Below, in pieces: positions 24,951 through 38,822 of a stretch of DNA of 64,000 bases. The DNA is taken from NCBI GenBank assembly GCA_032622095.1, contig CP136067.1:175308556-175372555 (forward strand), read 5' to 3'. Numbering within the stretch: the stretch's first letter is position 1; every line of letters begins with the position of its first letter. The position numbers and the translations under genes are program-made. The notes under the pieces were generated by a model. That model worked only from the letters and a program-made list of their open reading frames with translations, ran no database searches and had not been told where the DNA came from. This DNA comes from Siphonodentalium dalli (Eukaryota; Mollusca; Scaphopoda; Gadilida; Siphonodentaliidae).

Positions 24951-26818
24951 TATCAATCTACCGATTTTCAAGTCGAACAAAGGACGACGGAAATACCGTA
25001 TTATGTTGAACTACCATGCGCGCATTGTGGTTTTGTTTAGTAGAACCGTTCATAAAACGATAGATGTCTACACAGCCTAAATGTGCATTAGTGTAAAAGT
25101 CCGCCGGTTTAGCGCCACAAACTCGACAGTAATTTCGTCGTATAACTCTTCACCCGATGGTGGACTAGGGGGGGGGGGGGGTGACATACTCTTTTTATTA
25201 TGTTATAGTCTACATGTATTTAGAAACTGACGACCGACGCATATAGATGTGTGTTATTATGGATTAGCCCTTATATAAAACAAATACTAAAGTAAAAGCC
25301 CAGTAAACGATGGTTTACCACACTTTACTCTGTGCCAGTTAAAGTAAATGTAAATATAGAATATCTGGGGTTTCCTCATTGGACACGGAAATACAACGAA
25401 ATAGAAACTTAAACGAATGGTAATATAGGATGCTACTTGGCGGGAACACAGATCTCGAGAATGAATACACAATGTACATAACTTTGGTACAAACAAATGA
25501 AGTGATAATTGGCATATAATAAATACAAGTTATATTAATACATGCACAACATAATAAAATTTATACTCACCAATATATATATGCAGAAACGTGAAGATTG
25601 TATCAGAAAACAATGAAAACAGCAATAAAATAACGATTTAACGATGTGTTCAATTTGGTTTATCTTTTAGTTCTTCCCTTGTCGATCTCGTCACTTCTTC
25701 TCGAGCCGAGAGTTCCAGTTAACTTTCCGGTACAAACTTATCGCCGCTCCGGCTCCAGTCACTTCCGATTGACTTATCTCCCATTGATCAGAAACCCAAT
25801 TTCACAACACTATTCCCCCTTTAAAATAATTAGAGTCCAGCGGAGGGAACAGCGATCCAGATCAAAATTCACAATTGAAATAATCACAAGGTGTGCGGAG
25901 AAAATCATTCGACAATAAAGAGAAAATACCATGCCTGTTCGGTGTACAATGTTTGCATGAACGAACAAAACATAGTTCTATGATTATACAAGAAAATGAT
26001 TATAGAAAAAAAATACCGTACCAGGTCGGTTTACAAATAATTCGATGAAAGGAATGAATGATTACCAAATATCCACTCTTCAATAAGCTTGAGAACTTCA
26101 AATTACTTTTGAACGGACTGACGTAGGTAACCGACGTAGATAACCTTTGCCCTATACATGTATTTCGAATATCTCATGACCATCGAACAATCTGTGTGAA
26201 GAGTGGAATGCCAGTATTTTGTTGACCCTTTATTTAAAACGAATTAACCAACATATTGCATGAAATTATTGTGCAGTCACCACTGATACTCAAGTTATAG
26301 TTTTACAATTCACTAACTTACAAGATCTAATAAATTTGTTCTAAAAATTAGCAATGATCCAGCGATAACCGTGGTTGTCCAATCGCAGCAATGCAATTCA
26401 AATTAGAGGGTAACCTACTTGTTATGTGATGCTTTGAATGATGATAACAATAGATTATGTTCACGTTGCAACAATTGAGCAATGAAGCGATAATCATTGT
26501 TGCTGAACAGATAAAATTATGTTTCTTTTTTAGAAATCCAGTTCACGGGACAATCAAGCGACACTCGTTGCTCATCAGATAGAATTATCTGTTTCTTATT
26601 TAGAAATCCGATTCGCAGGACAATTAGTGACCAATCATGCGATAATCGTGGTTGCTCTTCAGAGAAAAGTACACGTTCGTGTCAGTGTGAGCTGTATTTC
26701 ATAAAATGTTATCTGATTGTTCTCCTTGAAATCATATTAGCAATATTCTGGCCAATTCACCCGCTACCTCGCTGACAATTGCAGGCAGTGTTTTCTTTAT
26801 TTTGCTATGCCAAAATAC
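24951..26818. other. Upstream DNA between finger gene A and unit B
   Basis: Noncoding unit DNA shared with B (38,823-39,760 and 44,590-45,568) and C (59,902-62,143). It includes a G11 tract at about 25,169 (absent from C), and repeated words such as GCGATAATCGTGGTTGCT at about 26,350-26,660. Short frames are not conserved. Confidence 0.6.
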
Positions 26819-27167
26819 CACATTCATTACTTCATATGCATGTCTATCTTCGTCTATCTTCCCCTTCATTACTTCATATGCATGTCTATTTTCCATTTCA
26901 TATATACCTGTATGCCTAAATAAAATGGGAAAACATAACTATGTTTAGCGACAAATATCCACCTCAATATTAACTGATTTCGTACCGATAAGCATTTATT
27001 GTTTCAATACTTTACAAACCCTTGGAAAATAAACAAAGCGTTTCTCTCTCGCCCCCCAACTTTAATACATATATTTGTGACATCCCCCATTTGGCATATC
27101 TGAAAGAAAAACAACTCTACAGACCTTATATACCACTCACCCCACCCCACTCACACTGTCCATTAAT

Positions 27168-27464
27168 ATGCCCTTGAAATACCCATGCTCCACTTGCAAA
27201 AAATCAGTGCGAAATAACCAAGATTCCTTATGCTGTGACCTGTGTGATCAATGGATGCATCTATATTGTTCTAAACTTTCAAAAGCAGACTTCATAAAGC
27301 TTGTTGATGATGAAAAAACATGGATTTGTCACCATTGTATTGCATCTATACTACCATTTAATAATATAGAAGAAGAGGCACTGTTTCGGTTGGCTTTATT
27401 TGATATGAAACATGATTATGTTCATTCAAATCATCAAATGTCACCTCAAAAGATCCCTTACTAA
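27168..27464 (+). CDS. LINE-1 ORF with PHD finger (copy B, intact)
   Basis: 98-codon frame with the complete PHD-type ligand set: CSTC (residues 7-10), CCDLC, HLYC, and CHHC after the conserved W of DDEKTWICHHC. PHD fingers are known in the first ORF of CR1-like invertebrate LINEs, where they may help chromatin targeting. The TAA stop overlaps the next ATG as TAATG (27,462-27,466). In copies A and C an A-run contraction, and in D a 2-base change near residue 10, break this ORF. Confidence 0.7.
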   Translation: MPLKYPCSTCKKSVRNNQDSLCCDLCDQWMHLYCSKLSKADFIKLVDDEKTWICHHCIASILPFNNIEEEALFRLALFDMKHDYVHSNHQMSPQKIPY

Positions 27465-28319
27465 TGAACCCATTCACCCTGAATGATGACTTTTGTCAGG
27501 AATCCCAACTGGATGACGATGACTATAACTTAGACCCAATAAATGCTGAAAACTCCTCCAATTATATCCTTCTTGAAGAATTCAATGATAAACTGAAACA
27601 GTTGAATAAAAATATATCATCTTCAATAATTCATTTCAACATACGTTCTTTAATGAGAAATATAGATAAATTATCTACTTTCATTCATGCTTGTAGACAT
27701 AGATTTGATATAATAGGCGTTACTGAAACATGAGTCCCCAATTGATCTGACAAAAATGGGGAGTTACAGTTTATATGAAAACCATAGGAATGACAGAAAG
27801 GGGAGTGGGGTTGGAATATATGCTAACGATAACATTAAAGCTCAAGTTCGAACAGACTTATCTATATTCACGGAAAGCTTATTTATTGAAATCCCTGATC
27901 ATAAAAACAAGAACCAACCAGTAGGTTGTATATATGGATGCCCCAATTCTGATGTCGACACATTTATTGAAAAACTTGAAACAGTACTAACTCAAATACA
28001 TAAAGAAAAAAACGAATGCTTCCTGATGGGTGATTTCAACATAAAAATAAATAATGATAATACCAGTGGAAAGAACTTCTTAAACCTATTGAAGTCATTT
28101 ATGTTTCTGCCAACAATAACTAAACCCACCAGAATTACAGAATTCAGTGCAACCCTCATTGACAACATATTCTCCAACTGTCATCTGTCTTCTTCATTTT
28201 ACGCAGGTATTTTTGTGGAAGACATAACTGATCACTTGACCATTTACCTTCTTGTGGATAATGGAGCCAAAAAAAGTAACCAACAAAGAGACTATTCAAA
28301 TATTCAAAGAAAAACATAA
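27464..28319 (+). pseudogene. LINE-1 APE endonuclease, broken (copy B)
   Basis: Two frames, 27,464-27,733 and 27,756-28,319. The first contains HFNIRSL and IIGVTET (catalytic Asn and Glu region), then a TGA where family members have Trp. The second contains SGVGIYAND, MGDFNI (catalytic Asp/Asn) and EDITDHL (catalytic Asp-His). The order and motifs are those of an apurinic/apyrimidinic-type endonuclease. It is followed by the linker to RT. Confidence 0.75.
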
Positions 28320-28427
28320 AAAAAATTCATCAACCATATCTCAGTCGCTGACTGGAGCACATTACTTTATAACCAGAACTGCAATGAAGCCTATAACATA
28401 TTTCATGGTAAAATAATGAGCACTTAA

Positions 28428-28920
28428 AGGCACGTGAGGCCTTAGTTGTCGAAAATATTCATATTTGTTCCAATCACCGTAAACTGAAAAATATTAAAAC
28501 GCATACAGTTTCGTTCATATATACCATGACCATCGCGTAAGCAGCATGTTATCATAAAGATTTACTATATTTTACATAAGCAAGAGCCTGATTGTGTTAC
28601 AGAAGACAGCACAATGCTGCTGACTAATCACACACAAATGGCATAAACGCTCTTTATTCGTTCCATATCAGGAATTGACCAACAAAGAACGCTCTTTATG
28701 TTTACCATCATAATATAAACAAACACAAGAAAAGTAACTTTTTATGCTTTTGTTTACATAACAATGGTCAAATATATGACAATAACATACTGTTATGCGA
28801 TATTTCTTATTTGTATACGGACAAAGTCTGTCTACATTTTGTTGTACTTTTTGTTTGTGGCGGTTTTTGACGGGTGGAAATATTTTCACAGGATACCCAC
28901 CGCCAAGGCAAACCGTACCT
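28428..28920. mobile_element. TTAA MITE (493 bp) inside LINE-1, copy B
   Basis: Ends AAAGGCACGTGAGGCCTTAG and (reverse) AAAGGTACGGTT(T)GCCTTGG, flanked by TTAA at 28,424-28,427 and 28,921-28,924. Members of the same family lie at 35,355-35,840, 47,782-48,274 and, inverted, 60,557-61,049. TTAA targets are typical of piggyBac and Kolobok elements. No transposase frame. Insertion here coincides with loss of LINE bases that copy C keeps (about 48,890-49,045). Confidence 0.85.
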
Positions 28921-29090
28921 TTAATACAAGAAGTATAGAAATAAAGTAAACTCAATTATTCGAACTTCTAAGCAGCATTTTTATCATAGTAAGTTCAAAC
29001 AGTATGAAAGTAACATTAATGCTACATTGAAACTAATCAAAAACATTCTCAACAAAAAATAGAGTAACAGCACCACAACAGAGTTCTTAT

Positions 29091-29324
29091 ATGATAATAA
29101 ATACATCAATGATAAGAAGGAAATTGCTGCCAAATTTAATCATTTTTTTCACGAATATTGGACCAAACCTTGCTGCCAAGATAAGATCTTGTGAAAATCC
29201 GCCAGACTACGTTAATCAGCCACACCCAACTGATGAATTTGAGATCCTTGATTTATTAAAAAGCATCAATTCTAAAAAGGCGGCAGGTATTGATGAACTG
29301 AAATGTTCTATTCTGAAGACATGA
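29091..29324 (+). pseudogene. LINE-1 reverse transcriptase N-terminal fragment (copy B)
   Basis: 77-codon frame covering the beginning of RT: FFTNIGPNLAAKI and the fingers motif INSKKAAGIDELKCSILK. The frame is lost to a TGA at about 29,322 (copy C keeps Cys there) and to indels near 29,460-29,650 in the Y/F-RPVS region. The following palm motifs KAFDTINHN and CGVPQGS are present in another frame at about 29,680-29,860. Confidence 0.7.
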
Positions 29325-29892
29325 TCCGAATTTATTATTAAACCCATTACACATATCTGTAATCTCTCCCTATCTAATGGCATATTCCCAGACCTCGTGA
29401 AGGAAGCTAAAGTTATTCCAACCTACAAATCTAAAGACTTAACAATTTTAAGTAACTACAGGACACAGGCCAGTATCTATGCTACCCATTTTCTCAAACA
29501 TTCTTGAAAAACTGATGTACACCAGAATGGATAAATTCCTTACAAAATACATTATTCTATATAGTAGCCAATATGGCTTTGGAAAAAAATCACTCAACTA
29601 TTCTTGCTTTAACTGATTTATTAGAAAAAAATAACTCAAGCTTTAGATAAAAAAGAACACACGATTGGAGTATTTTTAGATTTATCCAAGGCATTTGACA
29701 CTATAAACCACAATATAATGATTAATAAACTCGAACACTATGACTGTCGGGGGTTGCACTGAACCCGTTCCGCAGCTACCTGTCAAATAGAAAGCAATAT
29801 GTACAATACGAAGGCAACTTTTCCTGCCAAACAAATATAACATGTGGCGTGCCACAGGGATCCATACTTGACCCTCTTCTCTTCTTATATAC

Positions 29893-30549
29893 ATGAATGA
29901 TCTTCCAAATGTGTGCAAAGAATTAAAGGTAATACTATTTGCTGATGATACAAATGCCTTTTACTCAGATAAAGACATTATTAATGCTTATGATGTTGTT
30001 AACAAAGAAATGGAGGCAATGAACAAATGGTTTCTAGCTAACAAATTATCTTTAAATCTTGATAAAACAAACTATATGCTTTTCACAAATACAGATCTTT
30101 GTAAGTCGTTAAATTTTCTCACGGAGCTAAAAATTAATGATAAACTGGTCCAAAGGGTTAAAAACACTAAATTCCTAGGAATTAATATTGAAGAAACTTT
30201 GTCATGGGATTTTCATGTGGATACAATTATCAATAAACTATCGAGAAACCTAGGAGTCATGCGTAAGGTTAGTGAGTTTGTACCAAAGGATACGATGAAA
30301 TCACTTTATTCGATACTTATTATCCCATATCTCACCCATTGTAATGCTATTTGGAGTGCAACAACAGTGAAATATCTTCAAAAACTTGAAAAAATACAAC
30401 ACAAAGCAATTGCAACACTGTTATATGGAAATAAAAATACCCAGGAAATATGCAAGAAACACAATTTATTGCTGCTTGAAGACATTGGAAATATGCAACT
30501 GCTTAAAATTTTACATGATTTCCGCCACAAAAACTCCATAAAAAACTGA
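29893..30549 (+). pseudogene. LINE-1 reverse transcriptase palm/thumb fragment (copy B)
   Basis: 218-codon frame equal to 2,195-2,851 of copy A with FADD at residues 16-19. Differences from A include LTEL for LPEL and KYLQ for KNLQ. The C-terminal LINE sequence continues out of frame after the TGA at 30,547. Confidence 0.85.
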
Positions 30550-30942
30550 CTTCCCTATTTACAAGCCTACATGATATCCATAATTACAATACGCGGTACA
30601 AAGCTAATTCAAATCTATTCTGTGTATTTAAAAGAACGAAAAAAGCAAAAATGCCACATCAACCAGAGCCAGATGCCCGTGGAATGAACTACCAACTGAC
30701 TGCAAACTCAGAATAGAAATTGATAGCAATTACTCAAAATATCTGAAAGAATATTTAATTAACAAGCAACATAAACCAACCTCCCCCACTGAATAGTACT
30801 CATCCCTGTTTACCGACATGTACTCTAATAGTAGTACAAAACAGAGTTCTGTCACCACAGGCTATTCAAATTAGGACAAGCTCCTTATTGTTTCTTACTA
30901 TTATTGTATAATTCCTCCTACTCTGATTATCCACCGTTCATA

Positions 30943-31660
30943 AGAGAACACACACCGGAGATCGTCCGTATCCGTGCGATGTGTGTGAGAAATCGTTTGC
31001 TCAGAACCATCAACTCCTGAGTCATAAGATAATCCACACCGGCGATCGACCATATCAGTGTGATATCTGTGAGGAGTTATTCTCCCATAAAAGTAACCTA
31101 TATGATACACAATGAACTCCACGCGAGCGATCACCTAATGAGACATAACAGAAGCCACACAGGTGATCGTCCGTATCAGTGCGATGTGTGTGAGAAACCA
31201 TTTACTACTTCAACTCAAGCCACCGTCCATAAGAGAACACACACAGGCGATCGTCCATATCAGTGCGATGTGTGTGATAAATTGTTCACCCAGAGAAGTA
31301 GCCTGATGAGACATAACAGAAGCCACACGACCGTATTAGTGTGATGTGTGTGAGAAATCATTCGTATATGGCAAGAGCCAAATGAGCCACAATAATCTCC
31401 ACACAGGCGACCGTCCGTATCAGTGTGATGTGTGTGAGAAATAATTCGTCATGAGCAGCAGCTTAATGAGACATAGGAAGCTTCATACAACATAGCGTCC
31501 GTATCAGTGCGATGTGTGTGAGGAATACAATCATATAGATAATCTGATAACACAGGGATAGCAAGGATATCCACGCAGATGATCGCCCATATCAATGCGA
31601 TGTGTGGGAGAAAATGTTTTCCCAAAAGAGTCCCTTGATGGCGATCATACGTGTCAGTCC
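30943..31660 (+). pseudogene. Plus-strand C2H2 zinc-finger gene remnant, copy B
   Basis: Shortened version of the copy A remnant: [19 protein letters not shown] at the left, an internal deletion joining the second finger to the [19 protein letters not shown] finger, then an open stretch to 31,344. Later fingers are broken by stops. The first bases abut LINE-1. Confidence 0.75.
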
Positions 31661-32271
31661 GATGTGTGTGATAAATAATCCTCTCAGAGTGTTTTACTTT
31701 AACATGTACATAAATGTGAGTTTTACTGCGGTAGGTTTGTTCTATTATGTCTTAAAAGGGGAATCCCCGATTCATGTTGTAGAATGGTCTAAATTAGTAT
31801 TACTCGTAACTGATGGGTGGGCTTTTCATCTGTTATCGTTTTTTATATACAGCAATGATTTATACAGTAGTCAGTGAAAGATGAACACATGCAGTACACG
31901 GTACTTTGTCGTTAAACTATAGCAGAACATGATTCCCGACAGATTTCCCTTTTCTTGGCGCCAAAATACCCCGAAAATATCCCCGAGGCGGCAGAGTTCA
32001 AACAAAAACAAACAAATCGGCGTCTATCGACCCCTTTGATAGATAGGTTAATGAAATAAAAAGTGCACACGAGACCGATGTCAAAATAACAAATATATAA
32101 AACAATGTCAACAATGATTCAACATAATATATATATACTATAGTAACTATTTCATTATTATATCAGTAGAATTTGACCTTTCTTTTAAAAATGTCCATGT
32201 TGCAGATTATGGTACATGTATGGGGCTCGTTGTTTTGCATTATTTATTGGAATCTGTGGCCATTATTCAAT

Positions 32272-33169
32272 AGATTAATTAAGCCGATACTGTTATATGG
32301 TAGCGAATCATGGGGCGTTGAAATAACCACTAAAAATCACGACGCCTGCCATGTGAAAAGTTACACTTAAAATATGTAATTAAGTTAATGTCATGGTCGG
32401 ACTGTAATCTTCTCCGCAGTGCTGCGTTGGAACAACCGATGGCATCCGTTAAGAAATCAATCTTTAAAACGGCAGAATCACTGGGGTGGAATATTGCAGA
32501 CCTCCAAAACACTGGTCCCGTACTGGGTCAATTCAAAAGAAATCTTATTGAAGATTATTATATATATTTTAGACAGAGTCCCACTGACGAATGTTCAAAA
32601 ACTGGAAGTAATAAGTTACGAACATACCGACTTTTCAAACTTAAGTACGAAATAGAACCTTATCTTCTTCACACAACATCAATAGAAAATAGAATCGTTT
32701 TTACTAGACTAAGTAATCATACATTGGCTATTGAAAAGGGACGCCACACACAACCGCCGACGGCAGTGGGACAAAGGTTTTGTATATTTTGTTCCGATAA
32801 TGCTATTGAAGACGAAAAACATTTTCTTTTAGAGTGCAGCGCTTACCGCACACAACGTCTCGAGCTCACAAACCTTATGAAGACACAGTTCTCAGACTTT
32901 GAAAGCATGTCAAAATCTTATCCAACAATGTGTCAAATACATGCACTTCAATTTGTCATATGATCCGAAGATTATTCTCCGCACGTGATGAGCATCTTAT
33001 CATAAATCAATGAACAAATACAGAATAGATGATCCATTGCACATTCAGCTTGACCTTATATTAATATCATTTATTATACTGTTCAATACACAATGTACAA
33101 TTATATGTTATTATGTATATGCATACTGTCCTTATAAGGATGTTTTTGCCAATTAAACTTATCTCTCTC
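32272..33169 (+). mobile_element. LINE-2, copy B
   Basis: Same truncated LINE with TTCAAT duplications at 32,266-32,271 and 33,170-33,175. A one-base deletion at about 32,342 shifts the start of the frame. From 32,388 the frame is open to 32,963 (191 codons) through the C-terminal zinc knuckle CIFC...HFLLEC, then is lost to a deletion near 32,910. Confidence 0.85.
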
Positions 33170-33175
33170 TTCAAT

Positions 33176-35354
33176 CCAATAAATTTATCACTCGTCATCC
33201 CTAGGACAAGTTATGATTACTAATTCTTAATATGAATCCATATTCCCCCTGGGGCTTTCAACATGGGTCGGTGTCAATCATGTTGAACCTAATATGCCCT
33301 AATCTCATGTCAGCAGATCTCCATTCTCATTGGTCAATCTTAGCAGGCCAGCATGAAGTAACATTCACCGGCATTACCGAACCATTTACAACGGCACCAC
33401 TATACTCTTCATCAATGTTTGTGGAGTAAGTGGCTTGTTACATGAGCTGGGGCAACTCTGCTAGCCATGACAACTCGGTTTGCCGGATGGCCCGGTCTAA
33501 TGTGCTTGCTTACTGAACAAAAGATGTGCTGTTACATGAGACGGGTCAACTCTCCAAACCGAGATGTCTCGTCCCACCTTGCCCGGACAACTCGTTTAGC
33601 CGGGAAAACTTAGCTCACGTAACAGCGAGTAATTCGGGCTAACCGCGATGAGAGTCCCATGGGCGAACAACCCCTTCAGATAAACTTATATCCTAGCCTA
33701 TTCATGTGTATCTTCAAGATTGTTCCACCGTGTCCCGATTTTCTCTGCAAATATTACTCACAAGCAACAATTCTCTTGGACATACATGTACTTCGAAATA
33801 TTATTTCAACCGCTAGCGATCCGCAATAATCGTCACACTGAATAGTCAAAATTTTCACCCTCAATAATTGGGAGTTACCCTATATTCATCCAACTGTGTA
33901 TGACGCTTCCTCCAGCAGGTTGATAATTAAAGATGGATTATCTCTTTAAATAACAAATTTTAAATAGTGGCGTGGGTATAAAATAATAAATATGAACTGA
34001 AGACCCCTGTCCGGAAAGCTTCTATCAATTAATATTGATTTTATTTCGAATATTTAATTGGGACCGTTTATGTGTCTATTTTTAGAACAGACCATTCGGA
34101 TGATAGCATATTGCGATATAGAGCACTGGGTTGTTCCTATGGCTACGCACCGAAAGTCAAATGTCCCAGATTGATTGTTTGTATTGTTTTGTTCCATAGT
34201 TATAAACGATATTGAGTATAATTAACGTTTATTTGCGACAAAATTGTACAATAAAATTTCTGGTCTCTGTTAACAGTAACCATTATTGTTCGTTAGCTAT
34301 AGAACTACACCTTTTTAGACTAGAAAATATTCGAAATAAAATTAATATTAATCGACAGAAGCATTTCTGGACAGGAGTCTTCGATTAAGATCTAATATTT
34401 TATACCCCGGTAACTATATAAAACATGTTTACAAAGTGATAATCCACCTTTAACCAGTTGCCAATATTTTGAATATACTTTAATTTGGGATCGGATCATT
34501 ATATGTGGTTTATTCAGACAAACAATTAACGTTTTCCAACTGTCGCTGAAATCTCATTGTATTCAGGGTCTTGTTCTATGAGACAAGATATTCAGATTGT
34601 ACATGCGAAATTATGCTTCTTTACATCCCCTGTAATCTTATTGCTCATGGAAATTAAATTGTTCTTCGTGTAAGAAGAGGATGATGAATAAATGCTAGTT
34701 TATGACCCTATGGTCAACGATACCCGGTATGCACAATCTAAAGTCATGAATGGTCCCATGCTGAACATGCGTGAGTGACAATTGATTGTAATGATAGGAC
34801 CGATACATTGTAAATGCAGCACAATCTATCTTTCTTTAAAGGCGCTATGATAAAAATTATATCTCTGATCTACTTGGGAGTGGCAAATATGTATGTTATA
34901 CAGCTTTTGGAACTTTGGAATATCCATTGTTGTTAGTCTGAGACTTACTCGTATCATAGACAAGTATGGCACAATTTCAGTGCACATAGGATCAAGCCCA
35001 ACCACGTCAGTATGGACTAATCAGATTATCATTATGTGCACTCTTGACATAGCTGATGTCTCGTTACTAAATTATACAGTGTTGTGTCTTGGACAATTTA
35101 AATATAACATGTGAGTGTCTGGTCTTTTACACTATATATCTTATACCACATGTGCATGCAATTTCCATGTTCATATTGTCTTTTATTGTGTCTTATTTAA
35201 AGTGATTTTTTAATGTATCTGACGCAGATTAGAAAACACCGTGCACCTATCCGTGACGAAATATAAGCTCATAAGAATGAAAGATATCATTTTCTATATA
35301 TTTTCTTCCATTTTGATTGCCATCATAAAATATAGTAACCTTTTCATACCTTAA
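33176..35354. other. Unit-specific noncoding DNA, copy B
   Basis: Single-copy counterpart of 6,304-11,090 in A. It holds the GC-rich repeat block at 33,425-33,667. No conserved coding frame. It ends at the TTAA MITE. Confidence 0.55.
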
Positions 35355-35840
35355 ATGCACGTGAGGCCTTAGTTGTCGAAAATATTCATATTTGTTCCAA
35401 TCACCGTAAACAGAAAAACATTAAAACGCATACAGTTTCGTTCATATATACCATGACCATCGCGTACACAGCATGTTATCATAAAGATTTACTATATATT
35501 TACCTAAGCAATAGCCTGATTGTGTTACAGAAGACAGCACAATGCTGGCTAATCACACACAAATGGCAAAAACGCTCTTTATTCGTTCCATATCAGGAAT
35601 TCACCAACAAAGAACGCTCTTTATGTTTACCATCATAATATAAACACCAGAAAAGTTACTTTTTTATTCTTTTGTTTACATAACATTGGTCAAATATATG
35701 ACAATAACATACTGTTTATGCGATATTTCTTATTTGTATACGGACAAAGTCTGTCTACATTTTGTTGTACTTTTTTGTGGCGGTTTTTGACGGGTGGAAA
35801 TATTTTCACAGGATACCCACCGCCAAGGCCAACCGTACCT
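35355..35840. mobile_element. TTAA MITE in unit DNA, copy B
   Basis: Same family as 28,428-28,920. TTAA duplications at 35,351-35,354 and 35,841-35,844; the empty site (CATACCTTAATAAGATTG) is kept in copy A at about 11,095. Confidence 0.88.
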
Positions 35841-36642
35841 TTAATAAGATTGCATTTTATAGGCAATAGTCCCAACAACTTTATTCTTTAAAATATGTTC
35901 ATCTCACACTAAAATATGGCCAGGACCCAATATTGAATTTTCGGGGAAATTTCATATCACATTCTGCTAGAAATTTTTTCTTTGGGATTGGAAGTAGCTG
36001 AGACCAAGCAAACGCATACTACTGAGCAAATGATCATACGATATAATGATTTAAATAATAAGAGAATAGGTCCAATTTGCTACCATTTTAAAACAATAGG
36101 AACGAATATAGGAGACATAAGTGATATACATGCAAGTCCTATTTTTCAAATTCAGGTCGCCATTTTGGCAGACATCTTTATAATATGGTGTAAATTTTCC
36201 CCAAAAACAGTAGTATAATGTAATAACATCCAACTAGAATATACATTTGTACACATTTGATGTAATATGTCCAACAAAACAGATTAAACCGACTTCGTTC
36301 ATATTCTACACTACGGCGGTCATGTTGGACGCCGTCTTGAATTATAGGAAATGCTCAAGGATGAGAACTCCACACCCACCTTGAAATTGATACACATACC
36401 ACCCAGAATCACAATCCATAGAGAAAAACGTTAACAGAGATTTTGTACTTCACACATATTGCTCCTAATGTAGTTCCATGCAGTTGTAATCAAATTTCCA
36501 CCCAAATTGTGGGAAGGAGCAAACCAATTTGTTCACCTTTGGTGGGGGAAGGTGTTTGTAACTCAAAGGTTTACCTAAAATGAGAATGGGCCAGTCGAAA
36601 AATCAAATATTCATGTATGGCTTATTAAATATTCATGTATGG

Positions 36643-36648
36643 TTTATT
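36643..36648 (-). terminator. Putative poly(A) signal for finger gene B
   Basis: AATAAA on the minus strand about 187 nt past the YADK stop; same position as in copy A. Confidence 0.4.
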
Positions 36649-36834
36649 AAATATTCATATAAATCATCACATAGAGTTCTTGATAGTGCAGACCTGTCGT
36701 CATTTTTACACGACCTCAATGCCGCAATTTCTTGTTATCTTGCATTATTGTTATGGTAGCTGACAAAATATTACGTCACATTATACACCATTCACTAATC
36801 TAAATTATCCTTATATCTATGCTTGTTCATCATA

Positions 36835-38681
<1,847 letters not shown>

Positions 38682-38736
38682 CGTGTGCCGGGAATTGTGA
38701 CAGTCAGCTGTATATCTCGTGAAGCGGCAGTCCGAG

Positions 38737-38744
38737 TATATATA
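38737..38744 (-). promoter_or_regulatory. TATA box of finger gene B
   Basis: TATATATA 56 bp upstream of the ATG at 38,681, as in copy A; one flanking base differs (TATAGTG for TATAGCG). Confidence 0.55.
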
Positions 38745-38802
38745 GTGAGAATTTGATCTAACTATATCTGAATTCCACAGTGTAACTGTAAATTATTTAG
38801 TT

Positions 38803-38822
38803 CGTGATATGGAGGGATCACG
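38803..38822. promoter_or_regulatory. Inverted repeat upstream of finger gene B TATA
   Basis: CGTGAT-ATGGAGGG-ATCACG, identical to copies A and C. Confidence 0.4.

Larger units (their letters stand above)
27168..30930 (+). mobile_element. LINE-1, copy B, with MITE insertion
   Basis: Same dead LINE as in copy A but keeping the interior: PHD-finger ORF (27,168-27,464), endonuclease (27,464-28,319), RT start (29,091-29,324), RT core and C-terminus (to about 30,770) and 3' UTR. A TTAA MITE sits at 28,428-28,920 together with loss of about 150 bp of LINE sequence. Stops and frameshifts at the same places as in copy C (for example TGA after IIGVTET) show that decay preceded duplication. It ends at the plus-strand finger remnant (about 30,931). 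Confidence 0.88.

Noticed and set aside
28668-28955. Conserved small ORF with GGGYPVKIFPPVKNRHK
   Set aside because: It lies entirely in the TTAA MITE family and occurs wherever the MITE does (also 35,690-35,878, 48,022-48,285, 60,480-60,809); length differs between copies and it spans the element ends.
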